DNA from: Amycolatopsis vastitatis
GTDB lineage: Bacteria; Actinomycetota; Actinomycetes; Mycobacteriales; Pseudonocardiaceae
Reading direction: 5' to 3'
DNA: 64,000 bases
Assembly: GCF_002234595.1 (NCBI RefSeq)
Contig: NZ_NMUL01000008.1
Coordinates: 163,408-227,407, forward strand
The position numbers and the translations under genes were made by a program. A model generated the notes under the pieces. It was given only the letters and a program-made list of their open reading frames with translations, was not told the DNA's origin and did no database searches. This document shows, one piece after another, positions 7,779-16,513 of the stretch; positions within the stretch are counted from its first letter, which is position 1, and each line of letters opens with the position of its first letter.

Positions 7779-10511
7779 TCAGGGCACGCGGGTGAGGCCG
7801 GGCAGGCCGATTTCGTCGTGCAGGGCACGGCCCGCGCGCAGGTGCCGGTCGGCGTCGGGGTGCCGGTCCAGTGCGGCGCCCAGGCCGAGGAGGGCCCGGG
7901 CTTCCTGGGCGCGGTAGCCGATCCGGCGCGCCGTCGTCAGGGCGAGCCGGTAGGCCGACGACGCCGGCGCGGGGTCGCCGAGGGCGAGCGCGGCCGCGCC
8001 GAGGCTGTTGGCCGCCATGGTCAGCAGCAGCGGGTGGTTGAGCCGCCCGAGGATGGCGCACGCTCGCTCGGCGTGGGCGTGCGCCTCCGCCGGGCAGCCG
8101 TCCACCAGCAGCACCTCCGCGGCATCGATGCGGCTCCACGCCTCCCCGAACGCGTAGCCCGCCTCGACCGCCGCGCACACCGCCTTCTCCACCACCTCGC
8201 GGGCCTCCCCGAGCCGGCCGAGCCGGGCGAGCACCAGGCCCAGCTGCGCCGTCGCCAGGACCGCGCCGTCGCCGTCGCCGAGTTCCTCGCGGATCGCCCG
8301 GGCCCGCGCCGCCGACGTCAGGGCGTCCTCGTACTGCCCGAGCACCTCTTGGGCGTTGCTGAGGTTGCCCCAGGCCAGGCACGCGACGGCGTGGCTGCCC
8401 GTCTCACCGGCCAGCACCAGAGCCTGCCGGTAGAGCGGGATCGCGTCCCGGTAGCGGCCGAGCATGCCGTACAGCGCGCCCATCCGGGCGAGCGAGGCCG
8501 CTTCGGCCGCGCGGTCGCCGTGTTCGCGAACCAGGCGCAGGCGTTCCGCGTTGGCCTCGACCGCCTCGGCGAGCCGTCCGCTCTCCCAGTGCGCGATCGT
8601 GAGGTTCGCCAGGCTCAGCTGCCGCGCGTGCGGGTCGCCCAGCCGGTCCGCGGCCCGGGCTCCCGCGCGGGCCAGCGCCGTGAGCTCGTCGCGGTGCCCC
8701 CGCTCGCGCAACGCGGCCACCGCGCGGTCGGCGATGCGCCAGACGTGCTCGTCGTGCCCGCCGAGCGCGGTGACGGCGACCAGGTTGGCGCGCTCGGCGG
8801 CGAAGGAGAAATCGCCGTCGCGGTAGTGGTCCAAAAGGCGGTCCAGCGCCGCCGCGGCCTCGTCCGGGTCGGCCACCTCCCGCGCGTGCTCGGCGATCAG
8901 GTCGTGGAAGCCGTAGCGGTCCGGCGCGGGCTGCCGGAGCAGGTGCGCGTCGAGCAGGTCCTCCAGCAGCCGCTCGGCCTCGGCGACGCCGGTGCCGTGG
9001 AGGGCCGCCGCCGCGGCCGCGGCGAAGTCACCGCCCGGGTGGCAGCCCAGCACCCGGAACATCCGCCGCTGGGGAGCCGTCAGGTCGCGGTAGGACAGTG
9101 CGAAGGCGGCCGCGACGTCCCGGCCGCCCGCGCGCAGCTCCGCCAGCCGCCGCCGCTCGGAGCCCAGCCGCGCCACCAGGTCCTCGACTGTCCACAGTGG
9201 ACGCGACTGCAGCCGGGCGGCGGCGATCCGCAGCGCGAGCGGCAGGTACCCGCACAGCCGCGCGACGCCCGCGCCGGGCCGTCCCCCGGCCGCGGCCGTG
9301 AACAGCGCCTCGGCTTCGGACGGCGGCAGCACGTCCAGGCCGAGCTCGAGTGCGCCGTCCACCGCGGCGAGCCGGCGGCGGCCGGTCACCAGTACCCCGG
9401 CACCCCGGTCGCCGGGCAGCAGGGGCACCACCTGGTCCGTCGAGCGGGCGTTGTCCAGCACGACGAGCAGGCGCCGCCCGGCGACCCGTGACCGCCACAG
9501 CGCGGCCCGTTCGTCGAGCCCGTCCGGCTGGCGGCTCGCCGGCACGCCGGTCTGCAGCAGCAGGGCGGAAAGGGCCGTTTCGGCGGGCAGCGGGTCACGG
9601 CCCGGCGTATGGCCGTGCAAGTCCACGAACAACTGCCCGTCCGGGAAGTCCCCGGCCGCCCGGTGCGCGACGCAGACGGCGAACGCCGTCTTCCCGACCC
9701 CGGCCATCCCGTCGGCCACCACCGGCCGCCCGGCGCGCAGCGCTTCGAGCGCGCGGGTGACCTCCGCCGCGCGCCCGGTGAAGTCCGGGACGTCGTACGG
9801 CAGGAAGCAACGGCCGGGCGTGGGCTCCTCGTGGAGGAGCTCTTCGTAGAGCGCGCGCAGCGGCGCGCCGGGCTCGATGCCGAGTTCGTCGGCGAGCCGT
9901 CGTTTCGCGCGCTGGTAGGCGTTGAGCGCGTCGGCCTGCCGCCCCGCGCGGTGCAGGGCGCGCATGAGCGACCCGACCAGTCCTTCGCGCAGCGGGTGCT
10001 CGGCGACCAGCGCGGTCAGCTCCGCGACAGCGCCGCTGTCCCCGCCGTCGACCTCGGCGGCCAGGCACTGCTCCAGCACGGCCAGCCGACGTTCCGCCAA
10101 GCGCTCGGCGTCCGGGCGCAGCGCGGCGCTGTCCACCCCGGCGAGTGCGGGCCCGCGCCAGCAGTCCAGGGCCTTCCGGTACTCGCCGCGCGCGGCGTGC
10201 TCCTCGAACGCGTCCAGGTCGAACGCGCCGGGCCGCAGCGTGAACCCGGGTCCTTCGGCGGTCAGGACGTCCTTCCCGGCGCCTGCCGCGACGAGCGCGC
10301 GCCGCAGGGCGGTGGTGAGGTTGCGGACCTGCCGCACCGCGGTGGCCGGGGGTTCGCCGTCCCACACGACGTCGACCAGCCGGGACACCGGCACGACCCG
10401 GCCGGCGCCGAGCAGCAGCGCCGCCAGGATGCGTTCCTGCCGCGGCCCGGACGGCCCGATCGGCCGCCCGTCGCCGAGCACTCGCACCGGACCCAGGACG
10501 CGGAACTCCAT
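7779..10511 (-). CDS. AfsR/SARP-family transcriptional activator with NB-ARC and TPR
   Basis: 910 residues, the long AfsR layout. Residues 1-95 are an OmpR-type winged helix (MEFRVLGPVRVLGDGRPIGP). About 95-230 is the BTAD helical domain (ALHRAGRQADALNAYQRAKR). A NB-ARC ATPase follows, with Walker A GMAGVGKTAF and Walker B LLVVLDNA. The C-terminal 350 residues are TPR repeats (SLARMGALYGMLGRYRDAIP). Such proteins activate genes by binding 11-bp-spaced heptamers and recruiting RNA polymerase. A matching direct repeat lies in its divergent upstream region (10553-10581), so the secreted protein at 10628 is the obvious target. No biosynthetic cluster adjoins it here. Confidence 0.9.
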   Translation of the reverse strand: MEFRVLGPVRVLGDGRPIGPSGPRQERILAALLLGAGRVVPVSRLVDVVWDGEPPATAVRQVRNLTTALRRALVAAGAGKDVLTAEGPGFTLRPGAFDLDAFEEHAARGEYRKALDCWRGPALAGVDSAALRPDAERLAERRLAVLEQCLAAEVDGGDSGAVAELTALVAEHPLREGLVGSLMRALHRAGRQADALNAYQRAKRRLADELGIEPGAPLRALYEELLHEEPTPGRCFLPYDVPDFTGRAAEVTRALEALRAGRPVVADGMAGVGKTAFAVCVAHRAAGDFPDGQLFVDLHGHTPGRDPLPAETALSALLLQTGVPASRQPDGLDERAALWRSRVAGRRLLVVLDNARSTDQVVPLLPGDRGAGVLVTGRRRLAAVDGALELGLDVLPPSEAEALFTAAAGGRPGAGVARLCGYLPLALRIAAARLQSRPLWTVEDLVARLGSERRRLAELRAGGRDVAAAFALSYRDLTAPQRRMFRVLGCHPGGDFAAAAAAALHGTGVAEAERLLEDLLDAHLLRQPAPDRYGFHDLIAEHAREVADPDEAAAALDRLLDHYRDGDFSFAAERANLVAVTALGGHDEHVWRIADRAVAALRERGHRDELTALARAGARAADRLGDPHARQLSLANLTIAHWESGRLAEAVEANAERLRLVREHGDRAAEAASLARMGALYGMLGRYRDAIPLYRQALVLAGETGSHAVACLAWGNLSNAQEVLGQYEDALTSAARARAIREELGDGDGAVLATAQLGLVLARLGRLGEAREVVEKAVCAAVEAGYAFGEAWSRIDAAEVLLVDGCPAEAHAHAERACAILGRLNHPLLLTMAANSLGAAALALGDPAPASSAYRLALTTARRIGYRAQEARALLGLGAALDRHPDADRHLRAGRALHDEIGLPGLTRVP

Positions 10512-10552
10512 GTCTCACCCCGCGGGCGAGGTTAACGGCCTGCCCCGCGACG

Positions 10553-10581
10553 CCGGTGCGGAAGTGATGCAGCTGTGATGC
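10553..10581 (+). promoter_or_regulatory. SARP-type heptamer direct repeats
   Basis: GTGATGC occurs at 10564-10570 and again at 10575-10581 with a four-base spacer (11-bp period), and a degenerate third copy (CCGGTGC) fits the same phase at 10553-10559. CAACCT at 10592-10597 is a possible -10. The layout is that of SARP binding sites on the outer face of the -35 region and points to the gene at 10628. Confidence 0.5.
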
Positions 10582-10627
10582 GCCGGCCCGCCAACCTGCG
10601 GATCGGTCCACGAGGAAGGGAAACGAG

Positions 10628-11107
10628 ATGCGCAAGTGGGGTTACGCGGCCTTGGGTACCGCGCTGGCGGCGGCGGTGCTCGGCACTCCGGTCGCCTCGG
10701 CGGCCGGCGAGCAGGCGGCGAGCGGGCAGCAGGAGTGCCGGCGGGCGTTCGACCACGCCGTGTGGGAGGACATGGACAGCTACAACAAGCGCGACGCCAC
10801 CCGCTACCGCGCGATCATCCACCGCGACATGGTCACGGTGGGCCGCCGGGGCCAGGTCATCATCGGCTACGACGCCAACGTGAACCCGGTGCTGGAGCAG
10901 TTCAAGGTGCCCTACGAGTTCTCGATGCCGTGGACGGTGACGCACACCGTCGTCGAGGACTGCAAGATGGGCTTCGCCATCCTCGACGCGCACTACCTCG
11001 AGCCGTCGCACGGCATCGACCGCCACTTCACGATCAGCCTCACGCTGGTCCGCGACCACGGCCGGTGGCAGGTCGTCAAGGACACGGTCACCGACGTGGT
11101 GGCCTGA
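10628..11107 (+). CDS. secreted SnoaL/NTF2-like protein
   Basis: 159 residues with a Sec signal peptide (MRKWGYAALGTALAAAVLGT, cleavage after VASA near residue 25). The mature part has the alternating helix-strand pattern of an NTF2/SnoaL fold: FDHAVWEDMDSYNKRDATRY, then IIGYDANVNPVLEQF and HGRWQVVKDTVTDV at the end. Two cysteines (CRRAF and EDCKM) could form a disulphide. Ribosome site AGGAAGG. It is likely controlled by the divergent SARP. Activity unknown. Confidence 0.7.
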   Translation: MRKWGYAALGTALAAAVLGTPVASAAGEQAASGQQECRRAFDHAVWEDMDSYNKRDATRYRAIIHRDMVTVGRRGQVIIGYDANVNPVLEQFKVPYEFSMPWTVTHTVVEDCKMGFAILDAHYLEPSHGIDRHFTISLTLVRDHGRWQVVKDTVTDVVA

Positions 11108-11150
11108 CGAGCGGAGGCGCCGGGGTGGGGGTCCCGGCGCCTCCGCTCGT
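11107..11150. terminator. bidirectional hairpin terminator
   Basis: A perfect 18-bp stem (11107-11124 with 11133-11150) and an eight-base loop fill the gap between the convergent genes ending at 11107 and 11158. Confidence 0.85.
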
Positions 11151-11157
11151 CACCGGG

Positions 11158-12111
11158 TCAGCCGACCCGCAGGCCGCGGCGCAGGGCGTCGACCTCGTCG
11201 GCGAACATGCGGCGGGAGATCTCCGCCGTCTCGACCATCCCGGACCCGTGGAAGGTGCCCGGGTAGTGCCGCAGCTCGGCCTGCACGCCCGCGTGCGCCA
11301 GCCGCCGCGCGTACTCGATCCCTTCGTCGCGCAGCGGATCGAACTGGCACGTCGTCACGAAGGCCGGCGGCAGCCCGGACAGGTCGGCCGCCCGGGCCGG
11401 AGCCGCGTAGGGCGAGACGTCGTCGCCGCCCGGTTCCGCGCCGAGGTAGCTCGTCCAGCTGTACACCGCGTTCGGCCGGTTCCAGATCGGCGTGTCGGTG
11501 TAGTCCCGCATGGACGGGGTGTCCAGCCGGTCGTCCAGCTCCGGGATGCCGAGGTACTGGAAGCACAGCGCCGGGCCGCCGCGGTCGCGGGCCAGCAGGG
11601 CCACCGCCGCCGAGAGGCCGCCGCCGGCGCTTTCGCCCGCGACGCCGAGGCGCGCCGGGTCGATGCCCAGCTCGTCCGCCTTGGCCGCGACCCAGGTCAG
11701 GGCGGCGTAGCAGTCCTCGACCGGCGCCGGGAACGGGTGCTCGGGGGCCAGCCGGTAGTCCACCGACGCGATGACGATCCCCAGCTCGTCGACCAGGCGC
11801 AGCAGCGCCGTGTGGAACATGTCCAGGTCGCCCATGACGAACCCGCCGCCGTGGATGTAGAGCAGGCCGGGCACCGCGCCGGTGCGGTTCGCCGGCGCGT
11901 AGACGCGGACCGGCACGTCCGGGGCGTCGGACGGGCCCGGCACGGCGAGGTCACGGACTTCGACGGGGTTCGCCGGGTCGTAGCCCGGCAGGACCTCGGC
12001 CAGCTGCGCCATCGAACCGCGCGCGGCCAGCAGGGATTCGTGGTCGGACAGGGTGACCGCCGGCAGCATGTCCAGCCAGGGCACCAGCTCGGGGTCGATC
12101 GCGTAGGTCAT
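11158..12111 (-). CDS. alpha/beta hydrolase, HSL/carboxylesterase family
   Basis: 317 residues from ATG 12111. The oxyanion motif HGGG is at 87-90 and the nucleophile elbow GESAGG puts the catalytic serine at 161. The acid (FDPLRDEGIEYARRL) and the histidine (GTFHGSG) follow in family order. This is the hormone-sensitive-lipase group of short-chain esterases; it is cytosolic, with no signal peptide. It is divergent from a PucR regulator 104 bases away, which probably controls it. Confidence 0.88.
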   Translation of the reverse strand: MTYAIDPELVPWLDMLPAVTLSDHESLLAARGSMAQLAEVLPGYDPANPVEVRDLAVPGPSDAPDVPVRVYAPANRTGAVPGLLYIHGGGFVMGDLDMFHTALLRLVDELGIVIASVDYRLAPEHPFPAPVEDCYAALTWVAAKADELGIDPARLGVAGESAGGGLSAAVALLARDRGGPALCFQYLGIPELDDRLDTPSMRDYTDTPIWNRPNAVYSWTSYLGAEPGGDDVSPYAAPARAADLSGLPPAFVTTCQFDPLRDEGIEYARRLAHAGVQAELRHYPGTFHGSGMVETAEISRRMFADEVDALRRGLRVG

Positions 12112-12203
12112 GGTCCGATGATGAGCCGCCGGACGTGACCCCGGCCACCGCCACGCGGCGGGCGTTGCCGGGCCGGACCTCGCCATCCGGCGGCGGCCGC
12201 GCC

Positions 12204-12209
12204 TATCGT
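12204..12209 (+). promoter_or_regulatory. -10 box giving a leaderless pucR-type mRNA
   Basis: TATCGT ends six bases before the ATG at 12216 and there is no ribosome site, so the message is probably leaderless. Confidence 0.45.
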
Positions 12210-12215
12210 GGCGGC

Positions 12216-13241
12216 ATGAAAGGCCTGCTGCTGAGGCTGTCCGGGCTCGACGCCGACGCCGAGAACGCCGTCCGCGTCATCGGGTTCTTCGACCGCCTGA
12301 TCACCGGGCGCGCCGGGCCGGACACCCTGGTGCGCAGCACGGCCGACCTCGCCGGCTGCCCGGTGGGCGTGCACGCGCCCGGGCAAGGACTGTCGCTGCG
12401 CGCGGAGCCGGGCGCGGACGTCGTGACCCCCGGCCCGCCGCCCGCGGGGGCGGCCACGCGCGTGCTCGAAGGCGGCGTGCTCGTGTGGGTGGCCCGGCCG
12501 AGCGCACCCGCCCCGCTCGACGACATGCTGCTGGAGCGGTTCGCCATCGCCACCGCGATCCTGCTGGAGCACTCCGGCGTGCCGCGGCCCGAGCTCGGGG
12601 ACCCCGCGCTGGTCGAGCTGGTGCTGTCCGGGGACGTCGGCACGGCCGAGCGGGCGCGGGCCCTGCACCTGCTCGGCATCGCCCCGGCGGCCCGGCTGCG
12701 CGTCCTGGCCGGCACCGGCGTCGACGCGCTCGGCGGGCGGTCGGCACCGCTGGGCCGCGTGCGGGCGGTCCTGACGACGGGCGAGGTGCCCGGCCCGCTC
12801 CCGGACGGCGCCCGCGCCGGGATCGGCCCGGAGCTGCCCGCCATCGAGGCGGCCCGGTCGTGGGCGGCCGCCCGGACCGCGTTGCGGTTCACCTCGGCGG
12901 CCGAGCCGGTGGTGTGGTGGGAACGGCTCGGCGGTCTCGCCGCGCTCGACGGGAAGCTCGGCCCCGCGGACCTCGCCGGGCTCGCCGACGTCCGGGCCCT
13001 CGACCACCTCGCGGCCGAGCCCCACGGCGAGGACACCCTCGCGGCGCTCGGCGCGCTCTGCGCGACCGGCTCGGCCCGCAAGGCCGCGGCGGTCCTGCAC
13101 CGCCACCACAGCACGATGCCCGCCCGGCTGGCGCGTGCCGAAGCCGTCCTCGGCTTCGCCGTCGACTCCCCCGCCGGCCGCTTCCGGCTGCACCTCGCCC
13201 TCATGCTGCGGCGGCTGCGGGACAACGCCGAGCTCAGCTGA
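12216..13241 (+). CDS. PucR/CdaR-type helix-turn-helix regulator
   Basis: 341 residues. The C-terminal about 60 residues match the PucR HTH: ALGALCATGSARKAAAVLHR, then HHSTMPARLARAEAVLGF and FRLHLALMLRRLR. The remainder is a GAF-like or unassigned sensor region (LVRSTADLAGCPVGVHAPGQ). Such proteins are single-component activators or repressors for small-molecule catabolism. The divergent esterase at 11158 is the likely target. The last eight bases overlap the convergent epimerase gene. The longer frame from 12135 was rejected because the leaderless -10 fixes the start at 12216. Confidence 0.8.
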   Translation: MKGLLLRLSGLDADAENAVRVIGFFDRLITGRAGPDTLVRSTADLAGCPVGVHAPGQGLSLRAEPGADVVTPGPPPAGAATRVLEGGVLVWVARPSAPAPLDDMLLERFAIATAILLEHSGVPRPELGDPALVELVLSGDVGTAERARALHLLGIAPAARLRVLAGTGVDALGGRSAPLGRVRAVLTTGEVPGPLPDGARAGIGPELPAIEAARSWAAARTALRFTSAAEPVVWWERLGGLAALDGKLGPADLAGLADVRALDHLAAEPHGEDTLAALGALCATGSARKAAAVLHRHHSTMPARLARAEAVLGFAVDSPAGRFRLHLALMLRRLRDNAELS

Positions 13242-14202
13242 CCGGCCGCAGCCCACGCCGCGTCCGGCGGACCAGGTCCGCCGCCGCCGCGGGCCACCCG
13301 GGGTGGTCGAAGGCGAACCCCGCTTCCGGCAGCCGGCCCGGCACCACGCGACGGCTCTTCAGCAGCAGCTCCGTGTCACTGCGGAGCACGAACGCCCCGA
13401 TCTCCGCCATCCACTTCGCCGCCGGCAGCCCGAACGGGACACCCGCCGCCGCGCGCAGCTCCCGCATGAACTCGCGGTACGGCAACGGTTCCGGGGCCGC
13501 CAGGTTCACCGGGCCGCTCAGCTCGCCGTCCTCGGCGAGGAAGCCGATCGCGCGGACCAGGTCGTCCTCGTGGATCCACGACACGTACTGCCGCCCGCCC
13601 GCGACCGGGCCGCCCAGGCCCAGCCGCGCCAGCCGCAGCAGCGCCTCGAAGGCACCGCCGGGTTCCGGGCTCATCACCATCGCCGTCCGCAGCGCGACCT
13701 TGCGGGTGTGCGGCGTGTCCGCCAGCCGCTGCTCGCGCTCCCACGCCTTCGCGATGTCGACGCTGTAGGCCCAGTAAGCGGGTGCGTCCGGCTCTTCGCC
13801 GCCGAGGACGCCGGTCGTCTCGTCGTTCGGCGCGTCGTGGCGGTGCGCGTAGATCGTCGCGGTGCTCATCTGCAGCCACACCCGCGGCGGCCGCGCGGCG
13901 CGGGCGATCGCGCCGCCGACGACCCGCGCCGAGTCGACGCGGGAGGTCGTCATCTCCCGCAGGTTCGCCCGGGTGTACCGGCAGTTCACCGACCGCCCGG
14001 CCAGGTTGAGCACGACGTCGCTGCCGTCGATCTCCGCCGTCCACGGTCCGGCGCTCCGCCCGTCCCAGCGGACGTGGCGCACCCCCGGCTCCGGCCGGGC
14101 CTCCCGCCGGGTCAGCACGACGACTTCGTGGCCTTGCCCGCCCAGCGCGCGGCTCAGCACGCGTCCGAGGTGGCCCGTGCCACCCGGTATCACGACCTTC
14201 AT
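13234..14202 (-). CDS. TIGR01777-family NAD(P)-binding epimerase-like protein
   Basis: 322 residues. It is an atypical SDR starting MKVVIPGGTGHLGRVLSRAL with the TIGR01777 (YfcH-like) features DVVLNLAGRSVNCRYTRANL and VSWIHEDDLVRAI, plus the C-terminal domain ending WPAAAADLVRRTRRGLRPVS. The family's reaction is not established. A TTGAAC-AC-GTTCAA palindrome lies 23 bases upstream of the start. A TTG start at 14238 is possible but would run through that palindrome. Confidence 0.85.
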   Translation of the reverse strand: MKVVIPGGTGHLGRVLSRALGGQGHEVVVLTRREARPEPGVRHVRWDGRSAGPWTAEIDGSDVVLNLAGRSVNCRYTRANLREMTTSRVDSARVVGGAIARAARPPRVWLQMSTATIYAHRHDAPNDETTGVLGGEEPDAPAYWAYSVDIAKAWEREQRLADTPHTRKVALRTAMVMSPEPGGAFEALLRLARLGLGGPVAGGRQYVSWIHEDDLVRAIGFLAEDGELSGPVNLAAPEPLPYREFMRELRAAAGVPFGLPAAKWMAEIGAFVLRSDTELLLKSRRVVPGRLPEAGFAFDHPGWPAAAADLVRRTRRGLRPVS

Positions 14203-14224
14203 GGATCTCACGCTACCGCAAGAG

Positions 14225-14238
14225 TTGAACACGTTCAA
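14225..14238. promoter_or_regulatory. palindromic operator upstream of the epimerase
   Basis: TTGAACACGTTCAA is an inverted repeat of six-base arms with a two-base centre. It resembles TetR-family operators. No cognate regulator is adjacent. Confidence 0.5.
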
Positions 14239-14641
14239 ATAGTCGCCTGGCGTTACGGACCGTTATCACCCGGGAGTATGCGCCGGAGCACCCTCGACCT
14301 CCCGCTCCGGAGCGACCCGAGATCGACCAGGCACCCCGGAGAAGATCACGGGACGATCTCCGCCATTCGGCCGAACGGGTGGCGAAAACCGCAGGTCACG
14401 GTTCGGGCGTCGGAACTTTTTCCCGGGTGAAACGGCGACGGTCCGGCCCGATCCCGCGCGCGTAGCACGACCGGCCGCCAGGAACAAGAGACCTCGGACC
14501 TTCACAGTCGGGCCGGTCGCCCGAGGTGAAGATCACTCCGGGATTCGCACACTCTTCGTGACGGTCCACACGGACCACTCCGGTGTGCCCCGGGCTCCCG
14601 TGCACCGGCCTTCCCGACGCAACAGCCTTCAGGAGAAACTC
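14239..14641. other. long leader/intergenic region ahead of the pilus locus
   Basis: About 400 bases without a supported gene. It has short hairpins (for example GGTCC/GGACC near 14563-14577 and CTTCAC/GTGAAG near 14500-14534) but I could not match it to a known riboswitch; the c-di-GMP-I core was looked for and not found. Confidence 0.4.
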
Positions 14642-15091
14642 ATGCGCAAGATCAGCAAGCGGTCCGCGGTCGTCCTCGGTGCCGCCGGAGTCGTGCTCGT
14701 CGCCGGTGTCGCCTACGCGGCCTGGACGAGCACCGGCGCCGGTTCCGGCTCGGTCACGTCGACCACGTCGGCGAACTCGGTGATCTCGCCGGTCAGCTCC
14801 GACCACGCGCTCTACCCGGGCAACAGCACCACGTTCGTCGTGAAGGTCACGAACCCGAACGCGTACCCGGTCGTGGTGAACAGCATTTCCGCGGGGTCCT
14901 CGGACGCCGTCAACGGCTGCGCCGCCGGCACGGTGACCAGCCCCGCGGTCAGCAACCCGGCGGGCACGATCGCGGCGGGCGCGACCGCGAACTACACGCT
15001 GACCGCGACCATGGACCACGACGCCTCCGACGCCTGCAAGAGCCAGACGTTCAGCCTGCCGCTCACCGCCACCCTGTCGTCGAACGCCTGA
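14642..15091 (+). CDS. secreted protein, pilus-locus family A, copy 1
   Basis: 149 residues with an AGGAGA ribosome site. The N-terminus is a hydrophobic export signal running into AYAAWTSTGAGSG, similar to the A-x-A-W/F-T/S start of SipW-dependent TasA/camelysin-like proteins (similarity, not proof). The mature part carries LYPGNSTTFVVKVTNPNAYP, VVVNSI, then a cysteine (NGCAAGTV), a second one (DACKS), and ends LPLTATLSSNA. The YPG...TNPNxYPV pattern and the two cysteines recur in the next two genes, so these are tandem paralogues. A hairpin follows at 15101-15131. Export and surface location are likely; function unknown. Confidence 0.75.
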   Translation: MRKISKRSAVVLGAAGVVLVAGVAYAAWTSTGAGSGSVTSTTSANSVISPVSSDHALYPGNSTTFVVKVTNPNAYPVVVNSISAGSSDAVNGCAAGTVTSPAVSNPAGTIAAGATANYTLTATMDHDASDACKSQTFSLPLTATLSSNA

Positions 15092-15100
15092 TCCCGCTCC

Positions 15101-15131
15101 GGCGGGGCGGTGTCCCAGGCGCCGCCCCGCC
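15101..15131 (+). terminator. hairpin between pilus-locus genes 1 and 2
   Basis: GGCGGGGCGG (15101-15110) pairs with CCGCCCCGCC (15122-15131). It may partly terminate transcription so that the first gene is made in excess. Confidence 0.55.
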
Positions 15132-15150
15132 CTTCCCCGGAAGGACCTCG

Positions 15151-15600
15151 ATGTCCAGGTGGCGGATCGGCCTCCCGGCGGGCGCGCTCGCGGTCGTCGT
15201 GCTCACGTGGTTTTCGGCGGGCCCCGCGCCCGTGGCGAACACCGCGAACGGCAACGGCATCAAGCAGTTCGGCATCGCCGACGTGCCCGGCCGACCCACC
15301 GCACTGTTCCCCGGCGCGACCGGGAACCGGTGGATCCGGCTGGCCAACGCGGAGAACTTCCCCATCCTCGTCCAGACCGTGACGGCGGCGGTCGGCAAAC
15401 CGGCCGACAGCCGCGGCCGGCCGGTGCCGGCCTGCCCGGCGTCGTCGGTGCGGGTCGACGCGCTCACCACGCCGGTCACCGTGCCCGGCAGCGGGACCGC
15501 GGACGTCGCGCTCACCACGCACATGCTGCCCGGCACCCCCGACGCGTGCCGGTCGCTCACCTTTCCCCTGACCTACACAGGAACGGCGGTCAAGCCATGA
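15151..15600 (+). CDS. secreted protein, pilus-locus family A, copy 2
   Basis: 149 residues from an ATG with GGAAGGA upstream. The signal segment is MSRWRIGLPAGALAVVVLTW. It keeps the family core (LFPGATGNRWIRLANAENFP ILVQTV in place of the YPG/TNPNxYPV block) and the two cysteines (VPACPASS, PDACRS), but lacks the AAWTS motif after the signal. It overlaps copy 3 by four bases (ATGA), so the two are coupled. Confidence 0.7.
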   Translation: MSRWRIGLPAGALAVVVLTWFSAGPAPVANTANGNGIKQFGIADVPGRPTALFPGATGNRWIRLANAENFPILVQTVTAAVGKPADSRGRPVPACPASSVRVDALTTPVTVPGSGTADVALTTHMLPGTPDACRSLTFPLTYTGTAVKP

Positions 15601-16061
15601 AGAACCCGACCCTGCGCCGCGTGCTCGTGGTCACCACGGTGGTCGGCGCGACGCTGGGCGGCGGGATCGCCGTCGCGGCGTGGACGAGCTCCGGCGCGGG
15701 CACGGCCGGCGCGAAGGCCGGCACGGCCGCGGCACCGGCCACCGGCACGGTGGACGCCTCGGCGCTCACCACCGGCCTGCTCTACCCCGGTATCAAGGGC
15801 ACGGCCCTGATCAAGATCACGAACCCCAACCCGTACCCGGTCACCGTCACCGACATCAGCGCCAACGGAACGGCGACGGCCACCGGCACCTGTCCGGGCA
15901 ACAGCGTGAGCTGGCTCGCGCAGCAGCCCGGCACCTCCATCGCCGCCGGGGCCACCGCGCAGCTCACGCTGGCGAACGCGGTCCAGATGCTCTCGACCGC
16001 CGCGGACGCGTGCCAGGGCGCGGTGTTCACCATCCCGGTCACGGTGACGGTGAGCTCGTGA
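15597..16061 (+). CDS. secreted protein, pilus-locus family A, copy 3
   Basis: 154 residues. The signal (RRVLVVTTVVGATLGGGIAV) ends in AAWTSSGAGTAG, nearly the same as copy 1. The core reads LYPGIKGTALIKITNPNPYP with VTVTDI after it, and the cysteines are GTCPGN and DACQG; it ends IPVTVTVSS. It overlaps the neighbours on both sides by four bases. The three copies probably assemble or act together on the surface. Confidence 0.72.
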   Translation: MKNPTLRRVLVVTTVVGATLGGGIAVAAWTSSGAGTAGAKAGTAAAPATGTVDASALTTGLLYPGIKGTALIKITNPNPYPVTVTDISANGTATATGTCPGNSVSWLAQQPGTSIAAGATAQLTLANAVQMLSTAADACQGAVFTIPVTVTVSS

Positions 16062-16480
16062 GCGCGGCTCGCGTGGCGTTCGCGGGGATGCTGGTGGCCG
16101 CCGCCTGGACCACGGCGATCACCGGCATCAGCCTGGTCGGCGCGGCGAAGGCGGAGGCGGCCTGGCTGAAGACCGGCCCGGGCACCGCCTATGCCCGGGC
16201 GCTCGCGCTGGCCGCGCCGGAGTCCTTCTCGGTGACCACCGTGAAGTGCAACGGCAGCAACCAGCAGGTCTCGATGACGTGGAGTGCGGTAGCGAATGCC
16301 GTGAACTACGAGCTCTACGCGACCGCCCCCAACGGCACGAACGGCCAACTGCTCACCACCACCGCCACGACCACGCTGGCCAACTACACCCTCCCCTACA
16401 AGCCCGCGGTGATCACCGTGCGCGGCCTCAACAACAACTGGCGCGGGCCGACTTCGGCTCCGGCAACCGGTTGCCCCTGA
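16058..16480 (+). CDS. secreted Fn3-like protein of the pilus locus
   Basis: 140 residues from a GTG that overlaps copy 3. A signal peptide covers about residues 1-34 (ending AAKAEAAW). The mature part resembles one fibronectin type III domain: SVTTVKCNGSNQQVSMTWSA, VNYELYATAPNG and ITVRGLNNNWRGPTS. A cysteine near the start and one near the end (KC, GCP) could close a disulphide. The gene lies 34 bases before the major pilin. Confidence 0.65.
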   Translation: MSAARVAFAGMLVAAAWTTAITGISLVGAAKAEAAWLKTGPGTAYARALALAAPESFSVTTVKCNGSNQQVSMTWSAVANAVNYELYATAPNGTNGQLLTTTATTTLANYTLPYKPAVITVRGLNNNWRGPTSAPATGCP

Positions 16481-16513
16481 CCCGGCTCAACCCGACAACC
16501 CGAAGGAAATCCC

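Noticed and set aside
14239..14641. c-di-GMP riboswitch ahead of the pilus genes
   Set aside because: The conserved GEMM core was not found; only short hairpins are present.
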